Below, piece after piece: positions 1 to 10,581 of a stretch of DNA of 64,000 nt. Under the pieces are notes generated by a model. That model was not told the DNA's origin and did no database searches. It saw nothing but the letters and a program-made list of their open reading frames with translations. Position 1 is the stretch's first letter. Each line of letters begins with the position of its first letter. The DNA is taken from contig JAQFVV010012418.1 of NCBI GenBank assembly GCA_028023455.1, forward strand, positions 10,828,563-10,892,562, given 5' to 3'. Position numbers and translations under genes: made by a program. This DNA is from Epiperipatus broadwayi (lineage: Eukaryota; Onychophora; Udeonychophora; Euonychophora; Peripatidae).

Positions 1-1899
1 AGTGCAGCAGATCTGTCACAGCAAATTCTTCCATTGCTATAATGGCTAGATACCTAAAGCACATAGGATGGAGATAGAGATTACCATCCTCCAAACTTGA
101 AGAACAGCAACTACCACTGTGTCTTACTGAGCCATATTAAAATTCAAACTGGATTGGTTTCAGTCAGCAAATACTTACAAGATTTTACAGAGTGTTTTAC
201 ATGGAAAAAGTTAGCCTATTTGTACTCACCTCCCATTAAGTAATATTTTAATAACAAATTTTCTTTCAACAAAACAAGAAATTAACACCTTTAAATTATA
301 TATTTTTAAGTATCAAAATAACTTCTGTCTTTTGTACTATTCCTTGAACAGGATGTTTTCTAAAATTTGATCATTTACTTTCCACAAGATTTTAGCAATT
401 GATATTATTGGTTAAATTTTATTTATCAGATGAAATATATTTTAGAGATATATTTATTGTCTTAATAACTTTTAGATTTAGTCATTACGTCATCTTAAAA
501 CAGATTTGAATCACGTGATTTTATTTTACAAAATAAATTTGGAAAATATAGTAAATACCCAAATAACAAGATGCTATATATGTATGAGAGTTTCATTATC
601 AGATTTTCAATAATATGAATGGGTGAGGAATTGGAGGATGGAGAAGATTGAAGCTTGCCCATCAAAATTAGTGCTGGTTTAGCATGAAATGTGTATATTG
701 GAGATGATTTATCTTTTACATGTGTATGTGGCAAATGTATCAGTTGTATAAGATTAAGTAAATTGCTGTAGGGAGCTTGAAAGTCAGAATTCAAGTCCCT
801 TTAATATATATGTGTATATATTCACATTGTGGTTTACTTTATTACATACAGATTGTTTAAATATTTATTACAAAGTTTAAAATAACAAAGAATTTATTTA
901 CTTTGTTAAATAAAAAGTCAATCCATTTAATAAATATAATAAATAAATGGATTAATTAATATCGACACCCTCTGCCTCAAGTATTTTAAATAATTTTTTT
1001 TTACATATAAAGAAAACTTATAGAAAAGTGGAACCATTTATTACTAGAACAATTTTTATCATGTTAAATATTGAAATGGAGATGTATATTATTTACTATA
1101 ACAACATTCGATATTTAAAAATGATTGTATTTAGTGTTATATATTTATATATATATTCACGGTTGTATGATGTAAATAAATTATTTTTGGAAAAAATAAA
1201 CCGTGTATTATTTTGCATTACAATCCGATATATATATATGTTAAATATCTGGATTTATATCCACATACCATTTGGATTAGTAGTGATCTCTTTTGTTCCT
1301 AATTAATTTCAAGACAAAAAAGCTTTCATTAATTTATAAATATCATTGAGTTCTAAATTTTAAAATAACAAACTGATTTAAAATATGAAAAAAAATTATT
1401 AAAAATAAAGTAGAAATGCTAAAATATTGAATTGTATTAACTTTTTAGTGCTACTTTTTTAAAACAATTCAAATAAAAAAGGAATGAACACACATAACTA
1501 AGAAAAAAAGAATGCTCATCAAAATATGAATAGATAAGAAGTACCATTATAAACAATTTTTTAAAGGTGTATTAATAACATCAGAATATTTGTAAGATTT
1601 TTATTAATAAGAATACTTTGGAGAAATGTTGGAGAGATATTAACAATAATTATAGTGGAATATTACTAACTGATAAAGATATAAAGTTATACTTTATACA
1701 CACTGATTAGCCATATTTCTTTTGTCTAAATTTATTTTTAAAATTATGATATCTGTTTATAAACTTAAAATTGGACTATAAAATATATTTATATTTAATT
1801 CAACTTTTTAATTAATTCCTTAGATACGAAAATTTCTCCAAGAAAGATACATTTGAATGGAAATATTGTAAAATATATATATATTTTTTAAGTGTCATA
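1..1899. other. AT-rich non-coding stretch
   Basis: No supportable gene. Open frames here (for example at 1028-1306 on the plus strand and 495-794 on the minus strand) are short, rich in Ile, Tyr, Leu and Phe as expected of random AT-rich sequence, and contain no recognisable motif. Short TA runs occur near 1140-1240 and 1870-1885. Confidence 0.6.
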
Positions 1900-1982
1900 G
1901 CATCGGCCGGGACGCGAACCCTCAACCCGGGCAACTGCCTGCAAGTGCAAGGCAGTCGCGCTGACCTCTCGACCACCAATGC
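1900..1982 (-). repeat. tRNA-derived SINE, family 1 (minus strand)
   Basis: Read on the minus strand this is an 83-nt tRNA-like unit. The seven-base 5' end GCATTGG pairs with the 3' end CCGATGC (one G-U) as an acceptor stem. A box-B-like GGTTCGCGTCC lies in the T-arm position and a GAGAGGTC D-arm-like segment follows the acceptor strand. A six-base stem (ACTGCC/GGCAGT) sits where the anticodon arm would be. The length suits a type II (Ser/Leu-like) ancestor, but the T stem is only three pairs and the anticodon loop is oversized, so it is not a functional tRNA. It is followed by TATGACA and an A/T-rich tail. The same unit and tail recur at 41674-41767, which supports a short SINE family rather than an isolated tRNA pseudogene. 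No clear target duplication was found at this copy. Confidence 0.72.
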
Positions 1983-4069
1983 AAGACATAAAAGTTTTTT
2001 GTTCCTTAATCTTTATATAGAAGAACGTCAAAACCTTTGTTAAGAAAATTAAATTAAACTATGCAAAATTCTACTAAGAGTTTAAATGATCTAGTTATTA
2101 TTACAGTTACAATAATGCACTACAAGGTATAGGTCATGGTATGTGGCAAAATCTAGAGCTGAAGATTCATGGATTAAACTCAGTCTCTGCAACTTTTAAT
2201 GCTCCAAACTTCTTGTGAATTCCTGATCAATAAAACCATTCGATTATTTTAATATTTATTATATTAGTCATTCTACCTATACAATTAAAAGAAAATAAAA
2301 AATACATTTTGCTTAGACTTGCTTTTAAATAATGTATAGTATTAATAACTTTTTAAATTTTTTAAATTCATCTTTTGCCTAATTATAGTTTTAAAATAAT
2401 CTTTATAATATTTTAATTTCATTGATGAAATATTAAAAATATTACCGTCAATCAATTAAAACAAGTTGCTTTTAAATATAGTAATATTTTAGACTATTTT
2501 TTCATCTCGTCAGTAGCTTTAAGTTATCTTAGTCAGTCTTAAACGTTTTAGACTAGACGAGTTTTAATGAGATATGTCGGACGATCTGTTCAATTGCTGT
2601 CATAAAAGAATTAGCAAAAAAAAAAAAAACTAGTTTGGTTTAATGATACGAGACGTCAATATGTCAACATTTCTAACAGATATTAAATAAAAATTACTAA
2701 TTTTGTTTTATTTTAGTGACATTATAGTTAAATTTTAAATGCCATCTTATTAATCAAGTGATATATACATTTTCTTTCTTCATCAACTTAACTCTAGCTA
2801 CTTAATAATAAGTATTCTATATGATCTTCTAAACTATTATCTAAGTTATTCTTCTCTTTTATGTGAGTTTTTACTTACTACTTTTTGTTTTGCTTCGTCG
2901 CGTCTGGTTTTATATGAATAGAAATTTATTTATTTTTTCTAAATTTATATTGAATTTCTAATAACTTATACTAGAGAGACATTTTTTATTTTATTTTATT
3001 GGTTATAAAAACAGAATAAGAAAAAAAATTGCAATCTCTATTCTAAACTAATGGCTGTTAGTTAGAACTTATAAATTTTTAGAATATTTTTTTTATAATT
3101 AATAAAAAGTAATGGTATATGTAAAGGGGGTTTAATTTTTTTTTTCAGAATCTATAAGTTAAATACAAATATATTGTTTTTTTAAGTTATATTTAAATTA
3201 TTAGTGTTTATGACGAATCTCTAATATTAAAATGTTAAAATAAATTACATTAAGGCAATGACAACGTTAAATATTATTACGATCAAGTGTTCTTGCTTTG
3301 TAAAACTTTATTATCTAGTTTCTCAATATATTTTGTAAATACTAATAAAAAGATTGATTTCTAATAGAATTTAACTAATAACATTATCAATTTCATTTAT
3401 TAAATCTATTGGATTTTTCATTTTTTTTATAATAGACTTCATTAAGTTCTTAGACAATGAAAATAAAAATCAAAGCTAAATCTCCCATCTTTTCTAGATT
3501 TTCAGTATTCTGATGATTGTATTATTTTCACCCAATCATTTTGAGTATGATTTATAAACTATTTGATTTACCAATTAGGATTCAAAAACTCAAATGCTTT
3601 ATTATTCAATATTTATTTATTTAGCATATGGATTTGGATTTTAGACAGTTTAACTGTTAACAATTACCATCAAAATCTATAGAGATTCCAACCAGAAGAT
3701 AGATTCACTAAAGACTTTATTAAATCCTTCAATTCAATGTAACTATATATTTTACAGTTATTAATTATATGGTTAATGATTTATATTTAGTGAGAACTAA
3801 TTTGATCATTGATTATTAAATTTCATTTATGAAGCAGAGAAGTACAATGACAATGGATTGTTCTGAATCTATTGATGAAACTCCAGTAACATTTCAGAAA
3901 ATTAAATTCAGGATGGTTTATTTAGAAAAAATATCTTCATAAGATATTTTTTTATGTGACCTGATGGTGGTCAATTTTTGTAACCAGTATATAAAATTAC
4001 CATATGGCTTGAAACTTAAGTATAAATGGATATTAGAAAGAAAAGTCTGCATTTTGATGCAAAATTAAT

Positions 4070-4850
4070 AGAAATGCTGCTAACAAAAATAGAAAAGAGC
4101 AAGAGAGCAGAAAAAAGGATGCAAAAACAATAGAGGAAATCAATAAGTGAGAAGAAAAAAGAATAAAAAATAGAAAAAGTCAATCGATAATTAAACCAAA
4201 GTGTTCAGGAAGATAACAAGAATATAACTCAAATAATGGAAAAGAAAAATAAGGAACAGAATAAGAAACAGATGTTATATATTATGTTCATGATGTAATG
4301 CAAGAAAAAGCTGAAATATAGATCAGATTATAAATAAATTAGAGGAATTAGATCAAAAGATAAATGAATTGAAATAATTGAAAAAAAAAAGCTTGAAAGT
4401 GAACAAAATATGTATGAAATAATAAACCACAAGAAGGATAATACAGAAGTAATAGGAAAAATGCAAGATCAAGTATCACAATAAATATACAAAAAAAGGT
4501 ACAAGATAGTCTTATAAAAACATTGACCATTAGTTTTCTGTTAAGTGGTCAAATACTAAACCTTATTAGGTATATAATTTATCATATAAGATAAATTAAA
4601 TGATTGTGTGATGACAGAAGAATAATTGTGCAGATGATAGAATTACTGAGTCAACAAACTCAAAAAAAATTAATGAAAAGGGATATTGTCACTTCCAAGT
4701 TTGAAAAAAAGGGTTACAAAAAATGAGAGATAAAAAAAATATAAGCAATGGAGTTGTTAAAAGAAATAATAGGCATAATGCATGAAGAAAGCATGGAAAA
4801 AAAAATTAATAATAATTTAGAAAGTGAAGGCAACCTAAACAAGAGCTCCC
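4070..4850 (+). pseudogene. Purine-rich stretch, possibly a decayed coiled-coil ORF
   Basis: The plus strand is unusually rich in A and G for several hundred bases. Conceptual translation in shifting frames gives stretches dominated by Lys, Glu, Gln and Asn, such as LEELDQKINELK around 4335-4375. This resembles the N-terminal coiled-coil part of retrotransposon gag or ORF1 proteins, and in composition the gag-like segment at 27.0-27.9 kb. Stops and frameshifts are frequent and no catalytic motif follows. It may equally be a simple purine-rich tract, so the call is tentative. Confidence 0.22.
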
Positions 4851-5899
4851 CTAATCCCAACTCAATCTCAGTTCTACTCAAAATAAATAGGTTAATAATA
4901 ATTTATACTTAATAGATAAGTGAAAGAAATGACAAATAAGCATATAATCAAAATAAAATATTATTTACTGGATTAATCATTTTATTTCCTAGGTGAAGTT
5001 AAATGAGAATAATTATTTCTTCTCATTTTTTAATCTTCAGAATAGCATTTATTAACTTATTAAAATAATTACATTTATTAAGGATCATATGACAAATTTC
5101 AAACATTTGGAATAAGAATATAAATATGTAACATTAGTGAGGGGTAGATATAAAAAAGAAAAATAGTATAAAAAAAAGAAAAGAGCAAAATAAATATTAT
5201 TATTTTTCTATTAGTTTATAATATTTAAAAAAAGATAAGAAAGATAAGTAAGTAAAATTTTAAAATTATATTTATTTATTTTTAAAACAGGAGAAAAATT
5301 AAAATATTAATTTTTTTTTAAAAAAGAGCTATTTTTTGTGCTGCATTGACGATTAGTGTCACTCTAATTTTGTCATTTTTAATGCTAAGATAGACATTAT
5401 ACACTTAGTAGATAGGTTTTTAAAAGTTCTGTAAGATGCTGCTCTCTCTTGAATTATTTTACAAGTAAAAAATCAATAAAACTGATGGTAAAGCTTATCA
5501 AAGAAGAAAGCTTGTCAGTGATTGGCTCTTAGCCATCAAAGACAGTCTGATTAGCTGGCAAGGACAAAGAAACTGTCTAATTAAAAAAAAACGCTAAGAT
5601 TTTCAATTCGAAAATGATAAATAAATGTTTTTAGACAATTATAAAAGTATTTATTGAGAAATTATGAATATATAAGTAAAATAATGCTAAAAATAAAATT
5701 ATTTAAAAAATATTTAAGATTTTAGTAGAAATATTTAAGATTTTAGCAAAAAAACTATTTACTTTTTCGTAACGTAAAACTGAAAAAAAAATTATGTCAG
5801 CAACTCTTTTTAATTTGTTATTACATTCGCCTTTTTAAATTTGCCACTATCAAATATTTCTACAATAAACAAATAGAAATTTATTTTTGAAAGAACTTT

Positions 5900-6000
5900 C
5901 GTTCACTTTCATAACCTGACAAATTATTAATATACTTTTTACAAACGAATCTAAAGTGAATATGATATTAAAAAAGTGAATATATTTTGACAATTGACTT
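5900..6000. repeat. Weak dispersed repeat, copy 1
   Basis: The segment around 5938-5995 (a TTTACAAACGAA-like core followed by GAATAT-ATATTAAAAAA) resembles 11740-11800 in the same orientation, with about three quarters of bases shared over some 60 bp. No termini or target duplication were found, so the element type is unknown. Confidence 0.35.
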
Positions 6001-7773
6001 TGTCTTGGCCAATTAAAAGTTTTGATTTTTAACTCACTCGGGCCAATAATATAATCAGTGGTCAAAAGGTTAAAGTCAATTTGTTTTTTTTTCTCTTTTT
6101 CTCTAAAAATGTAATGTTTTCAAATTTAAATGTAAATAAAGAGTTGTCTGTTTCAAGCAATTAAAAAATAATTACAGAGAAATTTTTTAAGAATTGAGAA
6201 ATAATTGGAATTTTTTAATAAAAAAAATAATGGAATATAGTCTCTTTGCAAAATGAAAATCAATTGATTCTGTCTTAATATTGTGATGTATAAGGTAGTC
6301 TGTGATTAGATGAATATAGGGATTGTGTTAAAACATAAAGTAGGATTCATGTTAAAGCAGTAGAGTTCAGTGTATAAGCAGTCAGTCTTGGTTCAGCTGC
6401 TAAGAAATAACAGCAGCAGCCACAATTTAGTTGCTAAGGACAGCAGAGCAGTAGCAGTTTAACACCGAAGAAGAAAATGCTGAAATGTTAAACATGTAAT
6501 CTGATGCAAGACTAACCTCACTGCTTGTTCAAAAATGTTCTTTGAAATGGTGTTTGTAAAAATCATGTTCAAAGTTTTAGCTGAAAGCTTATCATCAACA
6601 ACTCAACCATGTAACATGTTTCACCAAATAGAATGCAGAAAAAAGTATTTGTATTCAAACAAAATCATGACTCTCATCTGTGCAAATCTGACATGAAAAT
6701 CTGTGTTAATCTGGAAGTTATTATCATAATAAAAATTTGAAATTATAAAAAATATGTTAATGAAGGAACTTTTAATAAAAGTAATGAATAGATTGGCTTG
6801 TGTTAACCTGATCTCAAAATTATTATATTATAAAATGGGTGTTACAAAAAAATAATAAAAAAACAATGGATAAACTTTCAATGGAAGTAGTGTCTAGAAG
6901 AAACCTTGTGTTATCCTAAAAAAATTGGTAAATTGGAAACTTGTATTAATTTGAAATGAAATAATTCTAATTGAAAATTTGGAGCTACAAAAAGAAAAAG
7001 ATAACCTGAAAACATATAAGGGCAGATTGTTGTATAAATCATAGATTGTCAGACTTAAGATTATAAGGATAGTTGAATTAAAATAGATCTTATTGTAATC
7101 ATATACTCAATAAACTTGATGTTCATTTTAAAAATAATATATGATTGTTGCTAAATTTCAACAGCTTTTTATTAGTGAAGTTGCTAATTTGAACATTGTC
7201 ATTTAAAGAGTCTGTTATTTGTGATATGAACACATTTTTGTTGAAATCACTAAAAAAAAATCATGATTAGTTCTCTTATTGATTAAAATTAAAAAGAAAT
7301 TTATAGCATTTTATTATTGAAAAAATACTACAATGAATATAAAATTTTGTACAATACAAGATTTAAAAGGAGACATTATAATTGACAGAAAAGCTTAAAT
7401 ATGATTGATGGATTAAAATTATAAAGAAGATAAGACATATATTGATTATAGTCACTTTAGATGCTTTTTTGATATACTTAAAGTTAAATACATGAATTCA
7501 AAAATATATCATAATCGCATTAAATCCATTGATGGTAACCTATTATATGATAAAAATATTTTCGATTGGTGAAGGGATTATTTTGTCATTTAAACTATAA
7601 TACAATAATTAAAATAATAACTTTTATTAATATTTACATTCTAACTATTTATTTAAATTTAACACACAGGCAAAATTCTCTTTACAATAGTGCCACTTAG
7701 TGCAGGCCAGAGTAATCAATGGATGCAGGAAGGTTTGTGAATAAAATCTTATCTAGTGCATACTCATCCAATA

Positions 7774-7815
7774 TTCACAGACTAGTTTCTAGCTTGTGTC
7801 TTTCATCAGTGAGGA
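7774..7815 (-). ncRNA. Hammerhead-ribozyme-like core 1
   Basis: On the minus strand, CTGATGA (7803-7809) is followed by a 13-nt stem-II segment, GAAAC (7785-7789), TA, and the triplet GTC (7780-7782), a canonical hammerhead cleavage triplet. A15.1-U16.1 and C15.2-G16.2 can pair, giving a two-pair stem III with a TA loop. ACTAGT spanning it is self-complementary and could form a longer stem III in a dimer. Stem I (TCCTCA with TGTGAA) pairs only partly: four of six. Stem II is weak in this copy, so activity of this copy alone is doubtful. Confidence 0.5.
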
Positions 7816-8227
7816 GCCTCAGATCTGAGAGCACTGCCAAAATCTTAAGATCTAATGAAACCCCCCATTAGACACCTTTTACTTTTTAGTTAACTATATA
7901 AAGTCTTGAGTCTAAAATAAAAACACAATAATGTTTTTAAGCTAAGCTCATTAGCTTGTATAGTTGTATACATCTGAACTCAGATTAGCATCCATATTTT
8001 TTGATTCCTTTGGGTTTTTAATAACCAAAGATACCATAATCTTATTTGTCAGGATTGGTATTAAACCATCAAACATCACATGATAACTATTCTTTATGCT
8101 GACACAAGCTGTTTTTCACAGAGGCAAAATTCTCCATAAAGTAACAGTCCTCAGTACAAGCCAGAGTAATCAATGGATGCAGGAAGTATTGTACATATAG
8201 TCCCTATCTAGTGCCTACTCATCCAAT

Positions 8228-8269
8228 ATCCCATACTAGTTTCTAGCTTGTGGCTTTCATCAGTGATTA
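8228..8269 (-). ncRNA. Hammerhead-ribozyme-like core 2
   Basis: On the minus strand, CTGATGA (8257-8263) is followed by a segment that forms AGC/GCT with a CACAA loop, then GAAAC (8239-8243) and the triplet GTA, an NUH triplet permitted in hammerheads. The spacing matches core 1. Stem II is best preserved here; stem I (TAATCA with TGGGAT) keeps only the three innermost pairs, counting one G-U. Confidence 0.5.
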
Positions 8270-8651
8270 GTCTTGGATCTGAAAGCACTGCATCTACATC
8301 AATCTAATGCAACTCACCAACAGCCATTGATTACTCTGGCTTTCACTGAATGATGCTACTGTATAGAGAGTTTTGCCTCTATGAAAAACCAACTTATATA
8401 AGCATAGAGAATGGTGATCATGTGATGTTTAGTGGTTTAATACCAATCCTTCCCTATAGGATTATGGTGACTGTGGTTATTAAAGAAACAAAGACAAGTG
8501 AGTTCAGATCTATATAACTATACAAGCTAATGAGCTTAGTGTGAAAATATTATTGTGTTTTCACTTTGGACTCAAGGATTTACAGTTAGCTAAAAAGTAA
8601 AAGGTAGCATTAGATCCTAAGATGTAGGTGCAATGCTCTCAGATCTAATAT

Positions 8652-8693
8652 TCCTCACTGATGAAATCCACAGGTTAGAAACTAGACTGGGGA
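8652..8693 (+). ncRNA. Hammerhead-ribozyme-like core 3
   Basis: On the plus strand, CTGATGA (8658-8664), a 13-nt stem-II segment and GAAAC (8678-8682) occur with the same spacing as in the other cores. Flanking TCCTCA (8652-8657) and TGGGGA (8688-8693) pair over all six positions with one G-U, giving a convincing stem I. The cleavage triplet has become GAC, which should abolish cleavage, and stem II has one mismatch. Together with cores 1 and 2 this implies an ancestor with a complete type I hammerhead. Confidence 0.55.
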
Positions 8694-8805
8694 TATTGGA
8701 TGAGTAGGCACTAGATAAGGATTTTATGTACATACCTTCCTGCATCCATTGATTACTCTGACTTGCACTGAGTGATGCTACTGTATGGAGATTTTTGCCT
8801 CTGTG

Positions 8806-9039
8806 TAAGCATAAAGAATGTTGATCATGTGATGTTATTTAAATTTGAATAAAAAATTCTCAGTTTAGTGAACATAAAATAGGTCTTTATAGTATTAAAA
8901 TGAGAAGGATACTTACAAAATTTCCTGGAAAAACAATATGGTGGTATGTTAACTTCAAAAATATTGAATTTTTTAAAAGGAATATATGGATTCATAAAGT
9001 TGTGCTTTCATCATAAGAATGCTTTTGTTTTATTCTAAT
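8806..9039. other. Flank between foldback repeat and LINE remnant
   Basis: AT-rich sequence. Its first 40 bases (about 8806-8845) continue the spacer arm of the foldback repeat (inverted match to 8063-8110). Nothing else is recognisable. Confidence 0.4.
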
Positions 9040-9900
9040 TTTTAAAAATAAAGGGGATAGATATTATAGAATATCATTGTTATTCATTACATCAAAGATA
9101 TTTTCAAGAATTTTATTGAATAGGTTGCTTCAATCATAAATACATAGTAACCAGAGAATCAAATTCTATCAATATTTTTTTCCAGACAATTTTAAAAGAG
9201 TATCAAAAATCTATAATGATTTTATTTATTTTTTAAGACATTTGATTCAGTTAAGTAAAATTACTTAATTATCCACCAAAGTTTACTGTATTATACATTT
9301 TCTCTATGATGAAATGAAAGGAAGTTTTACTACTATAGGTAATTGAAGTTAAAACTGTTGTTAAGAAATAATATATACTAGTTCCTAATATATTTTAGAT
9401 TTTTATGGTGATAAATTTTTAAAAAAATATTCATAGGCAGTTTTATGAATTAAGGATCACAATGATATACAGATTTGTTGTATAGAAAATTTTATAATCA
9501 ATTAAAATAAAATTGAAAATTTGATTTTGAATTCTGAATTTCCTATATGTTGATGATTATGCTATCTTTTCTAATTCACAAACTATTCTACAGAATGTTC
9601 TCAATGTTTAGATTTATCAATTAATGTAGCCAGTGATGGAAAAAAAATCTACAATAACTTTTATTTTGGATAATATCAAATTTAATAATTCAAAAATATA
9701 TATCTTTGTAGCTTTTTCAGAGAAAGACAGACTTAAGTATTAAGACAAATCACAGACTCTAAGGTGCTGTTTCTATTTAACAAATTAAAAATAGGGTATT
9801 TTATCATACATCTTTATTCTGAACAATGATGTTATTTGGTTTTACAAAGTATTTAATAAACAATAATTTTATATAAACAATTGTAATAATTTTTATGGAA
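9040..9900 (+). pseudogene. Decayed non-LTR retrotransposon reverse transcriptase
   Basis: Fragments of a LINE-type RT are readable in shifting plus-strand frames. IFSRILLNRLLQS at about 9098-9136 matches the region before RT motif A in APE-type LINEs. KTFDSV at 9235-9252 matches motif A (KAFDSV in relatives). A YDEMKGSF-like segment near 9306-9330 corresponds to the HDGM region before motif B. YVDDYAIFSNS at 9546-9578 is motif C, with both catalytic aspartates kept. The motifs lie in different frames with stops between them, so the copy is dead. No endonuclease domain or 3' tail could be delimited. It resembles the LINEs that encode endonuclease-reverse transcriptases in many invertebrates; the clade is not assigned. 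Confidence 0.68.
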
Positions 9901-10131
9901 AAAAAATAATGCATTTTCACAGATTCAAAATACAGAATTAATATTAATAATTCAATTTAAGAAACAAAGCATCAATAATAAAAAACCATTTTATCAAGTA
10001 TATTATGAACAAAATTACATTAAACTATATATGATGTTTACATTGCAGTTGCAGAGTCATTTAATATTAATTTTACATTTTATAGTTGTGATTTTGAATT
10101 CAATAAGAGAGACAAGGTTGGTATTCTTTAG
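9901..10131. other. Short AT-rich spacer
   Basis: No recognisable feature between the LINE remnant and the hAT MITE, apart from the possible 8-bp target duplication at its right edge (10124-10131). Confidence 0.4.
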
Positions 10132-10581
10132 TAGGGGTGGCCAACAAGTCGCTCTTGATCCACCAGTATATTGCAAAGCCAATTTTGGTCAATCATGTGA
10201 CCAATCTGACAAGACTGTTGGGTTATGAGTAAAACAAATTAAGTAAGATTTTCAATTTTTTTTTTTGTTCTAATTTTTTTAAATTCTAAATAGGTGAAGT
10301 CCATTAAGTCATATCATTATTGAAAATAATATTTTTAATTTTGACTTAATATAGCTAATTTTAATTAATAAATATTGTTAATAATTGTGTGCTTTAATTC
10401 CCCTGAACATGAGTTTTTTTGGCCTGTTAAATAATTAAGCTATGTTTAAGTAGGTAGATATATAAAAATAGTATGTATTTCACACCTTCCTCCATGTAGA
10501 CACTGCCTATGACAACAAGTTGATACAACACATTTTAAAAATAAAAATTAATCTCATGAACACAAAAGCTGGCCACTCCTG
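10132..10581. mobile_element. Probable non-autonomous hAT element (MITE)
   Basis: The left end TAGGGGTGGCCAAC and the right end GGCCACTCCTG are inverted matches of each other and resemble hAT terminal inverted repeats, which typically start CAGGGGTG. The 8-bp flanks TTCTTTAG (10124-10131) and TTTTTTAA (10582-10589) agree at six of eight positions, compatible with an eroded hAT 8-bp target duplication. The interior (about 420 bp) codes for no transposase; a 65-codon open frame across the left end has no known domain. Termini and duplication are both imperfect, so this is likely an old copy. Confidence 0.55.

Larger units (their letters stand above)
1983..7673. other. Non-coding, AT-rich, no supportable gene
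   Basis: No gene could be supported on either strand. It contains an A-rich purine-biased segment (listed separately), a weak dispersed repeat near 5.9 kb (listed separately), and a slightly GC-richer patch near 6380-6440 with CAGCAG runs. Short poly-A and poly-T tracts are frequent. Host intron or intergenic DNA, or very old transposon sequence, are equally possible. Confidence 0.5.
7674..8805. repeat. Foldback repeat with three hammerhead-like units
   Basis: The left half runs unit (about 7674-7870), spacer (7871-8110), unit (8118-8316). From 8317 to 8805 the same modules return in inverted order and orientation. The whole is therefore a large imperfect palindrome with arms near 500 bp. 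Unit edges carry a CAGAGGCAAAA-like motif (8120, and inverted at 8377 and 8798), and an internal block reads GTAATCAATGGATGCAGGAAG or close variants. The spacer arm at 8063-8110 is also inverted at 8396-8450 and 8815-8845. A second, more degenerate copy lies at 36020-36600. No protein is encoded. Each unit contains a CTGATGA box followed about 13 nt later by GAAAC (separate entries). Such boxes are known from PLE terminal repeats and retrozymes; assignment to either class is inference. Confidence 0.75.

Noticed and set aside
1900-1982. A functional tRNA gene
   Set aside because: Acceptor stem and box B look good, but the T stem is only three pairs, the anticodon loop is oversized, and the TATGACA tail is shared with another copy. 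SINE is the better reading.
3505-3560. CTGATGA at about 3510 as another hammerhead
   Set aside because: No stem II or GAAA box follows at a suitable distance.
5850-6065. 71-codon minus-strand frame
   Set aside because: No motif and no conserved neighbour; part of it overlaps a weak dispersed repeat that lacks the frame in its other copy.
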